Assembly (NCBI RefSeq): GCF_007644105.1
Contig: NZ_VFAC01000031.1
Coordinates: forward strand, 1 to 48,524
DNA: 48,524 nucleotides
Source of the DNA: Elioraea rosea
GTDB lineage: Bacteria > Pseudomonadota > Alphaproteobacteria > Acetobacterales > Acetobacteraceae
Direction: 5' to 3'
Below are positions 7,870-16,183 of the stretch, piece after piece; positions within the stretch are counted from its first letter, which is position 1; each line of letters opens with the position of its first letter. A program made the position numbers and the translations under genes. The notes beneath the pieces are model-generated. The model had not been told where the DNA came from. It did not search any database and worked only from the letters and a program-made list of their open reading frames with translations.

Positions 7870-9768
7870 TCAGCGTGGCGCAACGAGGGCGCTGATCTCC
7901 TCGAGGCTCGCAGGGTCGTCGATCGTCGGGGGCACGGTGAAGCTCTGGCCGTCCGCAATCCTGCGGATCGTCGCGCGCAGCACCTTGCCCGACCGCGTCT
8001 TCGGCAGGCGCGGCACGACGCGGGCCGACTTGAAGGCCGCGACGGGGCCGATCCTGTCGCGCACCATCCGGACGAGCTCCGCCTCGAGCGTCGCCTCGTC
8101 CTTCGCCACGCCCGCCTTCAGCACGACGAGGCCAAGCGGCACCTGGCCCTTCAGCGTGTCGTGCACGCCGACGACGGCGCATTCCGCGACGTCGGGATGC
8201 GCGGCGAGCACCTCCTCCATCGCGCCGGTCGAGAGCCTGTGGCCGGCGACGTTGATGATGTCGTCGGTCCGGCTCATCACCGAGACGTATCCCTCCTCGT
8301 CGATCATCCCCGCGTCCGAGGTCGTGTAGTAGCCGGGGTGCTGGGCGAGATAGGCGTCGCGGAAGCCCTGCTCGTTGTTCCAGAGGGTGGGCAGGCACGA
8401 GGGCGGGAGGGGAAGCTTCACTGCGAGATCGCCGATCGTGCCGGCTGGGACTTCCCGCCCCGCCTCGTCGAGCACGCGCACGTCGTAGCCGGGGGAGGGC
8501 TTGCCGCCCGAACCCGGTTTGGTCGGGAACAGGCCGAGGCCCCGGAAATTGCCGGTGATCGCCCAGCCCGTCTCTGTCTGCCACCAGTGGTCGATCACCG
8601 GCTTGCCGAGCAGCCGCTCTGCCCAGACGACCGTGTCGGGGTCGCACCGCTCGCCGGCGAGGAAGAGGGCCTCGAGGCGGGAGAAGTCATGCCGCCGCAT
8701 CAGCGCGCCATCGGCATCCTCGCGCTTGATAGCGCGGATGGCCGTCGGCGCGGTGAACAGCGCCTTCACCCGATGCTCTGCGCAGACGCGCCAGAACGCC
8801 CCGGCATCGGGCGTTCCCACCGGCTTGCCCTCGTAGACGATGGTGGTGCAGCCGGCGAGAAGCGGGCCGTAGACGATGTAGCTGTGGCCGACCACCCAGC
8901 CGACATCCGACGCCGCCCAGAACACGTCCCCCGCGCCGACGCCGTAGAGCATCGACATCGAGGTCGCGAGCGCGACCGCATGCCCGCCATTGTCGCGCAC
9001 GATGCCCTTCGGCCGCCCGGTCGTTCCGGAGGTGTAGAGTATGTAGAGCGGATCGGTCGCTGCGACCGGAACGCAGGGATGCGGCGCGGCGGCCCGCTCG
9101 GCCTCCGCCCAGTCATGGTCGCGCCCCGCGGTCATCGCCGCCTCGAGTTCGGGCCGCTGCAGGATCAGGCAGGCGGAGGGCTTGTGCGGGGAGAGGTCGA
9201 TGGCCGCGTCGAGAAGCGGCTTGTAGGCGACGGTGCGCCCCGGCTCGAGCCCGCAGGAGGCCGAGACGATGACGCGCGGCGTCGCATCGGCGATGCGCGA
9301 GGCAAGCTCGGCCGCCGCGAAGCCGCCGAACACGACGGAATGGACGGCGCCGAGCCGCGCGCAGGCGAGCATCGCGATAACCGCCTCGGGCACCATCGGC
9401 ATGTAGACGATCACGCGGTCGCCGGCGCGGACGCCGAGCGCGGCGAGCAGGCCTGCGACACGGGCGGTGCGCTCGGTGAGTTCGGCGAAGCTATAGCGCA
9501 CCTGCCGACCCGTCATCGGGCTGTCCCAGATCAGCGCGGCCTGATTTCCGCGCCCGGCGAGGACGTGGCGGTCGAGCGCGTTGTGGCAGGTGTTCAGCGC
9601 CCCGTCCGGAAACCAGCGGCCATACACGCCTGCCTCGGCGTCAAAGGCGCGGCGCGGCTTCACCTGCCACTCCAGCGCTTCAGCCTTGGTGGCCCACCAG
9701 GCGGCGGGGTCTGCGCGCCAGGCGGCGTACGCCTCTGCATAGCCCGAGGGCGGGGATCCTGTTGTCAT
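7870..9768 (-). CDS. prpE: Propionyl-CoA synthetase (AMP-forming acyl-CoA ligase)
   Basis: 632 residues from ATG 9766-9768; a GTG 39 bases further upstream would add 13 residues and is less likely. The enzyme activates propionate (or acetate) to its CoA ester with ATP through an acyl-adenylate. Visible: the acetyl-CoA synthetase N-terminal cap (YAEAYAAWRADPAAWW), the nucleotide loop YILYTSGTTGRPKGI, the acyl-pocket region WWQTETGWAITGN, the hinge motif YYTTSDAGMIDEEGYVSVMSRTDDIINVAGHR, and the C-terminal catalytic lysine in TRSGKVLR. Length and the NTCHNALDRHV element fit PrpE rather than AcsA. It stands alone, upstream of no prpBCD genes, so propionate scavenging or assimilation is the inferred role. 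Confidence 0.93.
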   Translation of the reverse strand: MTTGSPPSGYAEAYAAWRADPAAWWATKAEALEWQVKPRRAFDAEAGVYGRWFPDGALNTCHNALDRHVLAGRGNQAALIWDSPMTGRQVRYSFAELTERTARVAGLLAALGVRAGDRVIVYMPMVPEAVIAMLACARLGAVHSVVFGGFAAAELASRIADATPRVIVSASCGLEPGRTVAYKPLLDAAIDLSPHKPSACLILQRPELEAAMTAGRDHDWAEAERAAAPHPCVPVAATDPLYILYTSGTTGRPKGIVRDNGGHAVALATSMSMLYGVGAGDVFWAASDVGWVVGHSYIVYGPLLAGCTTIVYEGKPVGTPDAGAFWRVCAEHRVKALFTAPTAIRAIKREDADGALMRRHDFSRLEALFLAGERCDPDTVVWAERLLGKPVIDHWWQTETGWAITGNFRGLGLFPTKPGSGGKPSPGYDVRVLDEAGREVPAGTIGDLAVKLPLPPSCLPTLWNNEQGFRDAYLAQHPGYYTTSDAGMIDEEGYVSVMSRTDDIINVAGHRLSTGAMEEVLAAHPDVAECAVVGVHDTLKGQVPLGLVVLKAGVAKDEATLEAELVRMVRDRIGPVAAFKSARVVPRLPKTRSGKVLRATIRRIADGQSFTVPPTIDDPASLEEISALVAPR

Positions 9769-10029
9769 TGCTGCATTTTCCGCTTCGTCCCAACCGCGTC
9801 CGGACACCGTGCGCCTGCCTGCCGCGGCGTGCCAAGACTGCGCCGTACGGCGCGGTGCTGCAACGACTCTCGCGCCGCGCGCACCACTTCGCGCTTTCGG
9901 TTCTGTCTTCTCGCCTCGGACAACAGAGCGTAGATTCCCTCTAGCGACTCACACTCATGGGTTGTTTTCTCACGAAAAAGAGAGCACGGTTGTCGCGTAC
10001 ACAGTCGTATGCGCTGAACCGGGAGCACC

Positions 10030-10245
10030 ATGACCGCGTCATTCCGTCCCCCGCCCCCCTGCGCCTCGCCTGCGGGCCTGTTCGAATGCCTGCGCGTGTT
10101 GGCGGAGGAGGCGCGTGCGATCGGCCTCGACGAGGCTGCCCGCACCATCCTGCTCGCCGCAGACTTCGTCGCCATCGAGGCCGAGGAGCATGGGCTCTCG
10201 GTGCGCGACTCTCCAAGACGCCCACGCGACGCACGCGTCGGCTGA
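10030..10245 (+). CDS. Small hypothetical protein
   Basis: 71 residues from ATG 10030, with GGGAG 8 bases upstream. After a proline-rich start (SFRPPPPCASP) comes a helical stretch, LFECLRVLAEEARAIGLDEAARTILLAADFVAIEAEEHG, with the regular hydrophobic spacing of a real helical hairpin. The C-terminus is basic (PRRPRDARVG). The preceding 261 bases (9769-10029) hold no other gene I can support and include a relatively AT-rich stretch around 9940-10000 that may carry the promoter. Function unknown; the helix pattern argues it is translated, but its size leaves doubt. Confidence 0.5.
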   Translation: MTASFRPPPPCASPAGLFECLRVLAEEARAIGLDEAARTILLAADFVAIEAEEHGLSVRDSPRRPRDARVG

Positions 10246-10287
10246 GGACTCTTCCCCGGCGCTGCGTGCCGCGGCGGGGAGGCTGGC

Positions 10288-10324
10288 GCATCGTCACGCA
10301 GCCGGCTGCTGCGCAGCCGATGCG
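10288..10324. repeat. Palindromic repeat element, copy 1
   Basis: 37-base element that matches the one at 10347-10383 at 32 of 37 positions, in the same orientation. It begins GCATCG and ends CGATGCG, and its centre CGGCTGC-TGC-GCAGCCG is a perfect hairpin. It lies between the small gene ending at 10245 and the exonuclease start at 10407. It could be a REP-like dispersed element or a transcription terminator. Confidence 0.55.
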
Positions 10325-10346
10325 TTCTACGCGCCATCTGGTGCAA

Positions 10347-10383
10347 GCATCTTCACGCATCCCGTTGCTGCGCAGCGGATGCG
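10347..10383. repeat. Palindromic repeat element, copy 2
   Basis: Second copy, starting 59 bases after copy 1. The stem is less perfect (GCATCC...GGATGC outer arms around a TGCTGCGCAGC core). It ends 23 bases before the ATG of the exonuclease, inside the region where that gene's ribosome-binding site and promoter should be, so folding of this copy could affect its translation. Confidence 0.55.
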
Positions 10384-10406
10384 ATCTGCTCTAGCCTTTA
10401 CCGCGG

Positions 10407-11147
10407 ATGGCACCGCCACGACATCGCGGGCAGGGACCCGGGCTGATCGGCCGCATTCTGCGCGCCGCCGCGGATGCATTGCTGAGCCCGAACGCCGAGG
10501 AACGCAGGGCACGCCACGCCGCCCCGCTCCTGCTCCCCGAAGGCCCGCTCGCGTCCTGCCGCTATGTCGTGTTCGACCTCGAGACGACCGGCCTCTCCCC
10601 GAGCTTCGGCGACAGGATCGTTTCGATCGGCGCAGTGCGGGTCGAGCAAGGGCGGGTGCTCGAGGCGCCGCGCTTCGCGAGCTTCGCCCAGCCGGGTCGG
10701 CCCATCCCGCCCGCCGCGACCGCCATACACGGCATCACCGACGCGATGGTCGCGCACGCCCCGACCTGGCCGGAGGCAGTGGCCGCCTTCCACGGCTTCG
10801 TGGGCGATGCCGTGCTCGTCGCGCACAACGCCGCGTTCGACATCGCCTGCCTGCACGCTGCGGAGGGCCAGGCGGGCGTGCACTTCGCCAACCCTGTGCT
10901 GTGCAGCCTTCGCCTCTCGCAATGGCTCGACCCTGACGAGGCGGCGCATGACCTCGATGCGCTCGCCGCACGCCACGGCCTCGTCGTCTCAGGCCGCCAC
11001 GATGCGCTGGGCGACGCGGAGGCGACGGCGCATCTCTTCTGCGACATGCTCCGCCGTGCCGAGGCCCGACGCATCGCCTCGCTCGGCGAGCTGTTCCGGC
11101 GCACCCGCATGGCCGAGCAGATCGCTGCCGGCGCGGAACGGTTCTGA
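10407..11147 (+). CDS. DnaQ-like 3'-5' exonuclease (PolIII epsilon family)
   Basis: 246 residues. All DEDDh exonuclease motifs are visible: FDLETTGLSP (Exo I, about residue 56), VAHNAAFDIACL (Exo II), and HDALGDAEATAHLF (Exo III with the catalytic His). The first 50 residues are a basic/helical extension. There is no PolC or BRCT domain, so this is a stand-alone nuclease. It converges (3 bases apart) on the CBS-nucleotidyltransferase and belongs to a neighbourhood (nuclease, CBS-nucleotidyltransferase, DUF4212/VC_2705 symporter) that recurs around acetate-type symporters in proteobacteria. This hints at a role in nucleotide signalling or turnover rather than replication proofreading. Confidence 0.9.
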   Translation: MAPPRHRGQGPGLIGRILRAAADALLSPNAEERRARHAAPLLLPEGPLASCRYVVFDLETTGLSPSFGDRIVSIGAVRVEQGRVLEAPRFASFAQPGRPIPPAATAIHGITDAMVAHAPTWPEAVAAFHGFVGDAVLVAHNAAFDIACLHAAEGQAGVHFANPVLCSLRLSQWLDPDEAAHDLDALAARHGLVVSGRHDALGDAEATAHLFCDMLRRAEARRIASLGELFRRTRMAEQIAAGAERF

Positions 11148-11150
11148 CGC

Positions 11151-12590
11151 TCAGACCCCGCCCGTCAGCGCAGCGACCGTCGCTCGCTGGAACGAGGAGA
11201 CGGCCTTCAGCGCGTCGCGCAGCGCCGCGCGGTCGGGTTTCGCGAGCGCGGCCGTGTCGACGAGGTTGCCCGCCTCCAGACCCTGGGCGAGATCGTCCAA
11301 CTGTTGCCGCAGCATCCGCTCGACGATCAGGCCGAAGGCGTCCTCGAGCGCCCTGCGGTCGCCCGCCGACACGCTGCCTTGGGCTGCGAGCGCGGCAAGC
11401 CGCGCGCGCGTGCCTGTCTCTGCCACGCCATGGTGGAGCGCGAGAAGCCGCACCGAGGACACGAGCGGCATCAGCCCCGACAGCTTCAGGTCGGTCCGCG
11501 TTCCAGGGCCCGGTTCGTCGTCGCGGAACCCGCCCCAGAAGGAGAGGCCGACGGAGAATTTCGCATCCTCCGCCGCAAGCGCTGCGAGGAAGGCGGGCCT
11601 TGCGACCAGCGCTTTGGTCAGGTGCGCGCGAAGCTCCGCCGCCGGCCCGGCCTCTCCGCAGGCCGGGCGGAAGTCGAAGGCGATGTCGCCGAAAAGGAGG
11701 GCCGCTGGCGTGCGCCGTGCCGTCCAGAGCGTGAACTGCTCCTTCCACTCCCCGAGCGTCTTCCGCCACAGCGGGTTGCGCGCCATCACGCCCCCCTTGC
11801 ACAGCGTGAAGCCTGCCGCGGCGAGGCGTGCGTTCAGGTCCTCGGAGAAGGGGATGAACCAGGCATCGACCTCCGCATGCCGATCGTCGGGCCGGTCGCC
11901 GAGGATCAGGCCGTTGTCCTGGTCGGGGAACAGGAAGCTCTCCCCGCGCCCGGCCGAGCCCATGACGAGGAGCGTGAACGGGACCGGCGGGGGCGAGCCC
12001 ATGTCTGCGAGCGCGCGGGCGACGCAGGCGCGATGGATGTCGAGGTTGATCTCCGAGACGACGCCGATCACGTCGGCTGCGGCCACGCCGTCGTCGAGCA
12101 GGGTGCGGGCGAGGCCGGACTGGGCGGCGCGGGTGCGGGCGAAGCCTGCCTCGTCATCCTCCGCCGCGAGCGATTCCAGCATGTCGAGCAGCCGCCCGGA
12201 CGCGGCGGCATAGGTCTCGAATCGGTGCAGCATGCCGACGGGCCGCCCGAGCCCGTCGAGCACCGGGAGGTGGCGAAGCCGCCTCAGCCGCATGCGGCCC
12301 ACGGCGCGCCAGAGCTTCTCCTCCGCCTCGACGCCGAGCACGGGCGCGGTCATCACCGCCCCCAGCGGCGTTTCGGGGGCGGTTCGGAAGGCGATGCGGC
12401 GGGCGATGTCCTGCTCGGTCAGGATGCCGATCGCACGGCCCTCGGCATCGACGACGAGCACGGAGGACTGCCGCGCCGCCGCCATCGCCGCCACCGCCTG
12501 GGCGACCGGGGTGTCTGGTGGGAGGCAGGGCGGAGGCGGCACCATCGCCGCCCTGGCCGTTCCGGTGAAGGCGGCCGGCCGCCCTGTCAT
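11151..12590 (-). CDS. CBS-domain putative nucleotidyltransferase (DUF294 type)
   Basis: 479 residues. Two CBS repeats occupy about 20-135 (SSVLVVDAEGRAIGILTEQDI; LRHLPVLDGLGRPVGML). A GlnD-like nucleotidyltransferase domain follows, with the catalytic signature LVMGSAGRGESFLFPDQDNGL. A helical C-terminal DUF294-type domain (LRLLALHHGVAETGT...ALEDAFGLIVERMLRQQ) completes it. CBS pairs bind adenine nucleotides and may sense energy state; the transferase substrate in this family is not established. Unlike the related proteins with an N-terminal cyclic-nucleotide-binding domain, this one starts directly with CBS. Its start overlaps the stop of the next gene upstream by 4 bases. Confidence 0.92.
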   Translation of the reverse strand: MTGRPAAFTGTARAAMVPPPPCLPPDTPVAQAVAAMAAARQSSVLVVDAEGRAIGILTEQDIARRIAFRTAPETPLGAVMTAPVLGVEAEEKLWRAVGRMRLRRLRHLPVLDGLGRPVGMLHRFETYAAASGRLLDMLESLAAEDDEAGFARTRAAQSGLARTLLDDGVAAADVIGVVSEINLDIHRACVARALADMGSPPPVPFTLLVMGSAGRGESFLFPDQDNGLILGDRPDDRHAEVDAWFIPFSEDLNARLAAAGFTLCKGGVMARNPLWRKTLGEWKEQFTLWTARRTPAALLFGDIAFDFRPACGEAGPAAELRAHLTKALVARPAFLAALAAEDAKFSVGLSFWGGFRDDEPGPGTRTDLKLSGLMPLVSSVRLLALHHGVAETGTRARLAALAAQGSVSAGDRRALEDAFGLIVERMLRQQLDDLAQGLEAGNLVDTAALAKPDRAALRDALKAVSSFQRATVAALTGGV

Positions 12591-13189
12591 GGGGGCAGCG
12601 CGGCGAGGGCCGCCGCGAGGGGGACGGGCTCGAACTGCCGCTCGAGATCCTGCTCCGCCGAGACGAGGTGCATCCTCAGCGCCCCGAGGATCGAGGGGGT
12701 TTCGCCCTTCCTGAGGTTCGGGTGGATCGGCAGCGTCTCGAGAAGCACGGGCGCGGCTTCCATGGGCAGCTCCGTCACCTTCCTGGGCGCGGCGAGCTGC
12801 AGCCGGGAGAGGCGGGGGGCGAGAGCGGCGATCGCGGCCTCCGCCTCCCGGCTCAGGTCGTCCGGCACGCCAGCGGTCCTGATCGCCGCTGCGGCGAGGC
12901 CGGCGAGGGGGGCGACGAGCCGGGCAGGCTCGGCGGCGTGCGGGCGGAGCCAGGCCTCGGCCATCGCCGCGACATCGCCCTGCGCGGCGAGATAGGTGCG
13001 CCAGCGGCAGGCGGTGAGCGGGGTGGTGAACACCGGGTCGTGCAGGGCGTTGTGCCAGTTCACGCCGAGCTTCACGGCGCAGTAGTCGAGCACCGTCTTC
13101 TGCGCGAGATAGGCGCCGCGTGCTGCGAGGAAGGCGGCGAAGCGGTCGGTGTCGGCGCTTTTTGTGCGGCGCAACAAACGGTTCAGCAT
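12587..13189 (-). CDS. Conserved hypothetical protein of the symporter module
   Basis: 200 residues, no signal peptide or membrane helix. The N-terminal part (LLRRTKSADTDRFAAFLAARGAYLAQKTVLDYCAVKLGVNWHNALHDPVF) is the best-ordered segment; the middle is Ala-rich helix and the C-terminus is a helical tail. I recognise it only as a companion of CBS-nucleotidyltransferase/symporter loci, not as a named enzyme. It overlaps the CBS-nucleotidyltransferase by 4 bases and is divergent from the DUF4212/symporter pair across a 205-base control region. Its first residues are basic, LNRLLRRTK. Confidence 0.82.
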   Translation of the reverse strand: MLNRLLRRTKSADTDRFAAFLAARGAYLAQKTVLDYCAVKLGVNWHNALHDPVFTTPLTACRWRTYLAAQGDVAAMAEAWLRPHAAEPARLVAPLAGLAAAAIRTAGVPDDLSREAEAAIAALAPRLSRLQLAAPRKVTELPMEAAPVLLETLPIHPNLRKGETPSILGALRMHLVSAEQDLERQFEPVPLAAALAALPP

Positions 13190-13202
13190 CGCCGTGCCGG
13201 GC

Positions 13203-13254
13203 GTTTGTGAAAGACCTGAAAAGCGCTGTAAACGTTTCGCATTACTTCACAAAC
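13203..13254. promoter_or_regulatory. Spaced inverted repeat between divergent transcripts
   Basis: GTTTGTGAA at 13203-13211 and TTCACAAAC at 13246-13254 are perfect inverted copies 34 bases apart. They are in the 205-base region between the start of the hypothetical gene (13189, minus) and the DUF4212 gene (13395, plus). The region is locally less GC-rich than its flanks. Two regulator half-sites on either side of a promoter, or a long-loop hairpin, would both fit. Repeats of this size can occur by chance, so support is modest. Confidence 0.35.
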
Positions 13255-13394
13255 CCGTTGGCGACGCGACGGGCACCGTGCTACCAGCGAATCAGACGTC
13301 TGGGGAAGCACCGTGTCGCGGCGCCACGCCGTGGCCCGATAAGACGACCGCAGGACGCGACATGGCGGCACCAGCCGCAGCGAGGGGAGAAGCA

Positions 13395-13703
13395 ATGGCA
13401 GGAATAGTCGAGCCAGGGAAAACCGCGCCGGCAGCGCCGCCCGCAGTGGTCGATCCCGCGACGGCGGCTGCATACTGGAAGAAGACGTCCGGGCTGATGT
13501 GGACGATGCTCGCCATCTGGTTCGTTGCGGGCTTCTTCATCCACCTCTTCGCGCCGACGCTGAACACCATCCACGTCTTCGGCTTCCCCTTGGGCTTCTA
13601 CATGGCCGCGCAGGGCAGCCTCATCATCTTCGTCGTGCAGCTCTTCTGGTTCGCAAGGCGCCAGAACGAGATCGACGAGGAATTCGGCGTGGCCGAGGAG
13701 TGA
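13395..13703 (+). CDS. Small subunit of sodium/solute symporter (DUF4212)
   Basis: 102 residues from ATG 13395 with AGGGGAGA just upstream. After a proline-rich cytoplasmic leader come two membrane helices (LMWTMLAIWFVAGFFIHLFAP and FPLGFYMAAQGSLIIFVVQLFWF) and an acidic tail (ENEIDEEFGVAEE-like). This is the hallmark small partner that precedes VC_2705-type symporters. It is 7 bases upstream of the large subunit and certainly cotranscribed. Its role (assembly or gating) is not established. Confidence 0.92.
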   Translation: MAGIVEPGKTAPAAPPAVVDPATAAAYWKKTSGLMWTMLAIWFVAGFFIHLFAPTLNTIHVFGFPLGFYMAAQGSLIIFVVQLFWFARRQNEIDEEFGVAEE

Positions 13704-13710
13704 CCTGACC

Positions 13711-15720
13711 ATGGCCGCAGAGAAGGACGCCTTCCTCTCCCAGCTCAACAAGATCTACGCCGGCTATGTCGGCGGCTTCGCCGTGTTCGTGGTGATCCTC
13801 GCGGTCCTCGAGCAGATGGGCGTGCCCGACCGCGTGATCGGCTACCTGTTCGTGGCGCTGACCATCGGCGTCTACGCCTATATCGGCATCCTCAGCCGCA
13901 CGATGCAGGTCAGCGAGTATTACGTCGCGGGCCGCCGCGTTCCCGCCATCTACAACGGCATGGCGACGGGGTCCGACTGGATGTCGGCCGCGAGCTTCAT
14001 CGGCATGGCGGGCAGCCTCTACCTGCTCGGCTATGGCGGGCTTGCCTTCATCCTCGGCTGGACCGGCGGCTACGTGCTCGTCGCCATCCTGCTCGCGCCG
14101 TATCTCCGGAAGTTCGGCCAGTACACGGTGCCCGACTTCCTCGGCGCGCGCTTCGGCGGCAACGCCGCCCGCTTCGTGGGCGTGATCGTGCTGATCACCG
14201 CCTCGTTCACCTATGTCGTGGCGCAGATCGTCGGCGTCGGCATCATTACCCAGCGCTTCCTCGATGTCGGCTTCGCGGTGGCGGTGTTCATCGGGCTCGC
14301 GGGCATCCTTGTCTGCTCGATGATGGGCGGCATGCGCGCCGTCACCTGGACGCAGGTGGCGCAGTACATCGTGCTGATCATCGCCTACCTCATCCCGGCG
14401 ATCCTGATGTCGGTGAAGCTCACCGGCGTGCCGATCCCGCAGCTGATGTACGGCGTCGCGCTCGAGAAGATCGAAGGGCTCGAGGCCGCGATGCGCGCCG
14501 CGGGCCAGGTGGTTCCGTTCCACACCGGCGCCTTCGTGACGCCGACCGGCGCGTTCTCCATGCCGGCGGCGATCAACTACTTCGCGCTGATCTTCTGCCT
14601 CATGGTCGGCACCGCCTCGCTGCCGCACATCCTGATGCGCTACTTCACCACGCCTTCGGTGCGCGAAGCGCGGCAGAGCGTGGCATGGTCGCTCTTCTTC
14701 ATCTTCCTGCTCTACTTCACCGCGCCGGCCTATGCCGCCTTCGCCAAGCTCGAGATCTACCAGAACGTGATCGGCCAGCCGATCGCGAGCCTGCCGGACT
14801 GGCTGCAGAACTGGCAGCTGATGTCGCCCTACGGCACGCCGTGGATCAACATCACCGACCGCAACAACGACGGCATCCTCCAGCTCGCCGAGTTCGCCAT
14901 CCATCCTGACGTGATCGTCCTGGCGACGCCCGAGATCGCGGGCCTGCCCTACGTGATCGCCGGGCTGGTGGCGGCGGGCGGCCTGGCCGCTGCGCTCTCG
15001 ACCGCGGACGGGCTGCTTCTCGCGCTGGCCAACGCGCTCAGCCACGACATCTACTACCGGATGGTCGACCCGCACGCGCCGACCAAGCGTCGCCTCTATG
15101 TCGCGCGCGTGCTGCTCATCGTCGTGGCGCTCATCGCGGCCTACACTGCGGGCAATCTTGGCGCAGACATCCTGTTCCTCGTCGCCTGGGCGTTCTCCAT
15201 CGCCGCCGCGGGGCTCTTCGCCGCGCTGGTGATGGGCGTCTGGTACAAGCGCACGACGAACACGGCAGCGATCCTCGGCATGGCCGTCGGCTACATCGTC
15301 ACCTTCGGCTACCTGCTCTGGACCGAGTTTGCCGGCCTCCACTTCATGGAGATGTTCGGCACGAAGGAGACGATCACCGCCGCCTACCGCCAGTATGTCG
15401 GCATCGCCGCGATCAGCGCCGAGGCGAAGGCGCCGATCCAGGCGCTGCTCGCCAGCCCCGACCAGATCACCGCCGGCCCGCTCTCCGGCTGGCTGTTCTG
15501 GGCGGACTCGGCTGTGGCGCGCAACCGGGTTGGTGCGAGGCTCTGGGGCATCAACAACATCGCCGGCGGCATCTTCGGCGTGCCCCTGTCGTTCCTTGTC
15601 ATCTACGTCGTGAGCCAGATCACCCCGGCTCCGTCGAAGGCGATGCAGGACTTCGTCGAGAGCATCCGCATCCCGAGGGGCGGCGTGAAGCTGGTCGACC
15701 AGGAGCATGCCGTCGACTGA
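13711..15720 (+). CDS. Sodium:solute symporter, VC_2705 type (acetate-permease-like)
   Basis: 669 residues, about 13 membrane helices of the SSS/LeuT-like fold. SSS hallmarks include YYVAGRRVPAIYNGMATGSDWMSAASFIGMAG, the sodium-site region GTASLPHILMRYFTTPSVREAR, and ALSTADGLLLALANALSHD. The family is related to ActP, so acetate or another short carboxylate is the likely substrate. Odd: between membrane segments, D383-x-N385-x-D387-G-x-L-x-x-x-E394 (ITDRNNDGILQLAEF) is a textbook EF-hand calcium loop. A sequence with no homology to the usual core (WADSAVARNRVGARLWGINN) lies near the C-terminus. A strong terminator follows the gene. Confidence 0.93.
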   Translation: MAAEKDAFLSQLNKIYAGYVGGFAVFVVILAVLEQMGVPDRVIGYLFVALTIGVYAYIGILSRTMQVSEYYVAGRRVPAIYNGMATGSDWMSAASFIGMAGSLYLLGYGGLAFILGWTGGYVLVAILLAPYLRKFGQYTVPDFLGARFGGNAARFVGVIVLITASFTYVVAQIVGVGIITQRFLDVGFAVAVFIGLAGILVCSMMGGMRAVTWTQVAQYIVLIIAYLIPAILMSVKLTGVPIPQLMYGVALEKIEGLEAAMRAAGQVVPFHTGAFVTPTGAFSMPAAINYFALIFCLMVGTASLPHILMRYFTTPSVREARQSVAWSLFFIFLLYFTAPAYAAFAKLEIYQNVIGQPIASLPDWLQNWQLMSPYGTPWINITDRNNDGILQLAEFAIHPDVIVLATPEIAGLPYVIAGLVAAGGLAAALSTADGLLLALANALSHDIYYRMVDPHAPTKRRLYVARVLLIVVALIAAYTAGNLGADILFLVAWAFSIAAAGLFAALVMGVWYKRTTNTAAILGMAVGYIVTFGYLLWTEFAGLHFMEMFGTKETITAAYRQYVGIAAISAEAKAPIQALLASPDQITAGPLSGWLFWADSAVARNRVGARLWGINNIAGGIFGVPLSFLVIYVVSQITPAPSKAMQDFVESIRIPRGGVKLVDQEHAVD

Positions 15721-15747
15721 CGCCGGCGTCTCCCTGGCTTCCCGTGC

Positions 15748-15777
15748 GGGGCGGGGCGGATCATTCCGCCCCGCCCC
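15748..15777 (+). terminator. Strong hairpin after the symporter gene
   Basis: GGGGCGGGGCGGA (15748-15760) and its exact complement (15765-15777) form a 13-bp stem with loop TCAT, starting 27 bases after the symporter stop. No U-run follows, only CTGCCTTTGC, so termination may be weak or Rho-aided. It separates the symporter from the three small membrane-protein genes. Confidence 0.7.
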
Positions 15778-15852
15778 TGCCTTTGCGCCCTTCGCCTGCT
15801 TTGCCACCCCGCCGCCCGCCGCCGGCTTCACCCCGCCCTCGCCATCGGAACG

Positions 15853-16179
15853 ATGACGTCCGAGCCGCACTTCATCCTCTCCTACCTGCCCTTCTGGGTG
15901 GTGACCTACGGGCTCGCCGTGCTTGCCTGGACGTCGGCCGGGCGATTCCTGCTCCAGGTCATGGTCGCTCCCGACAGCCGCAACTACATCTGGCGCGGCT
16001 TCCGCTTCCTGACGGACTGGTGGCTCGCCGCAATCCGGTTCGTCACGCCGCTCTACGTGCTGCCGTTCTACCTTCCGCTTGTCGCCGCCTTCTGGGCCTT
16101 TCTTCTCCGCTACATCGCGACGCTCGCGATGTTCGCGATGGGACTCGCGCCCCGGCTCTCGACCATGCAGGGCGGCTGA
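15853..16179 (+). CDS. Small membrane protein, function unknown
   Basis: 108 residues with helices at about 9-27 (ILSYLPFWVVTYGLAVLAWTSA) and 63-95 (VTPLYVLPFYLPLVAAFWAFLLRYI). The loop between them (APDSRNYIWRGFRFLTDWWL) is rich in aromatics. I do not recognise a family. It is 4 bases upstream of another small membrane-protein gene, and both follow the symporter, so a role with it is possible but not shown. Confidence 0.75.
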   Translation: MTSEPHFILSYLPFWVVTYGLAVLAWTSAGRFLLQVMVAPDSRNYIWRGFRFLTDWWLAAIRFVTPLYVLPFYLPLVAAFWAFLLRYIATLAMFAMGLAPRLSTMQGG

Positions 16180-16183
16180 GGCC

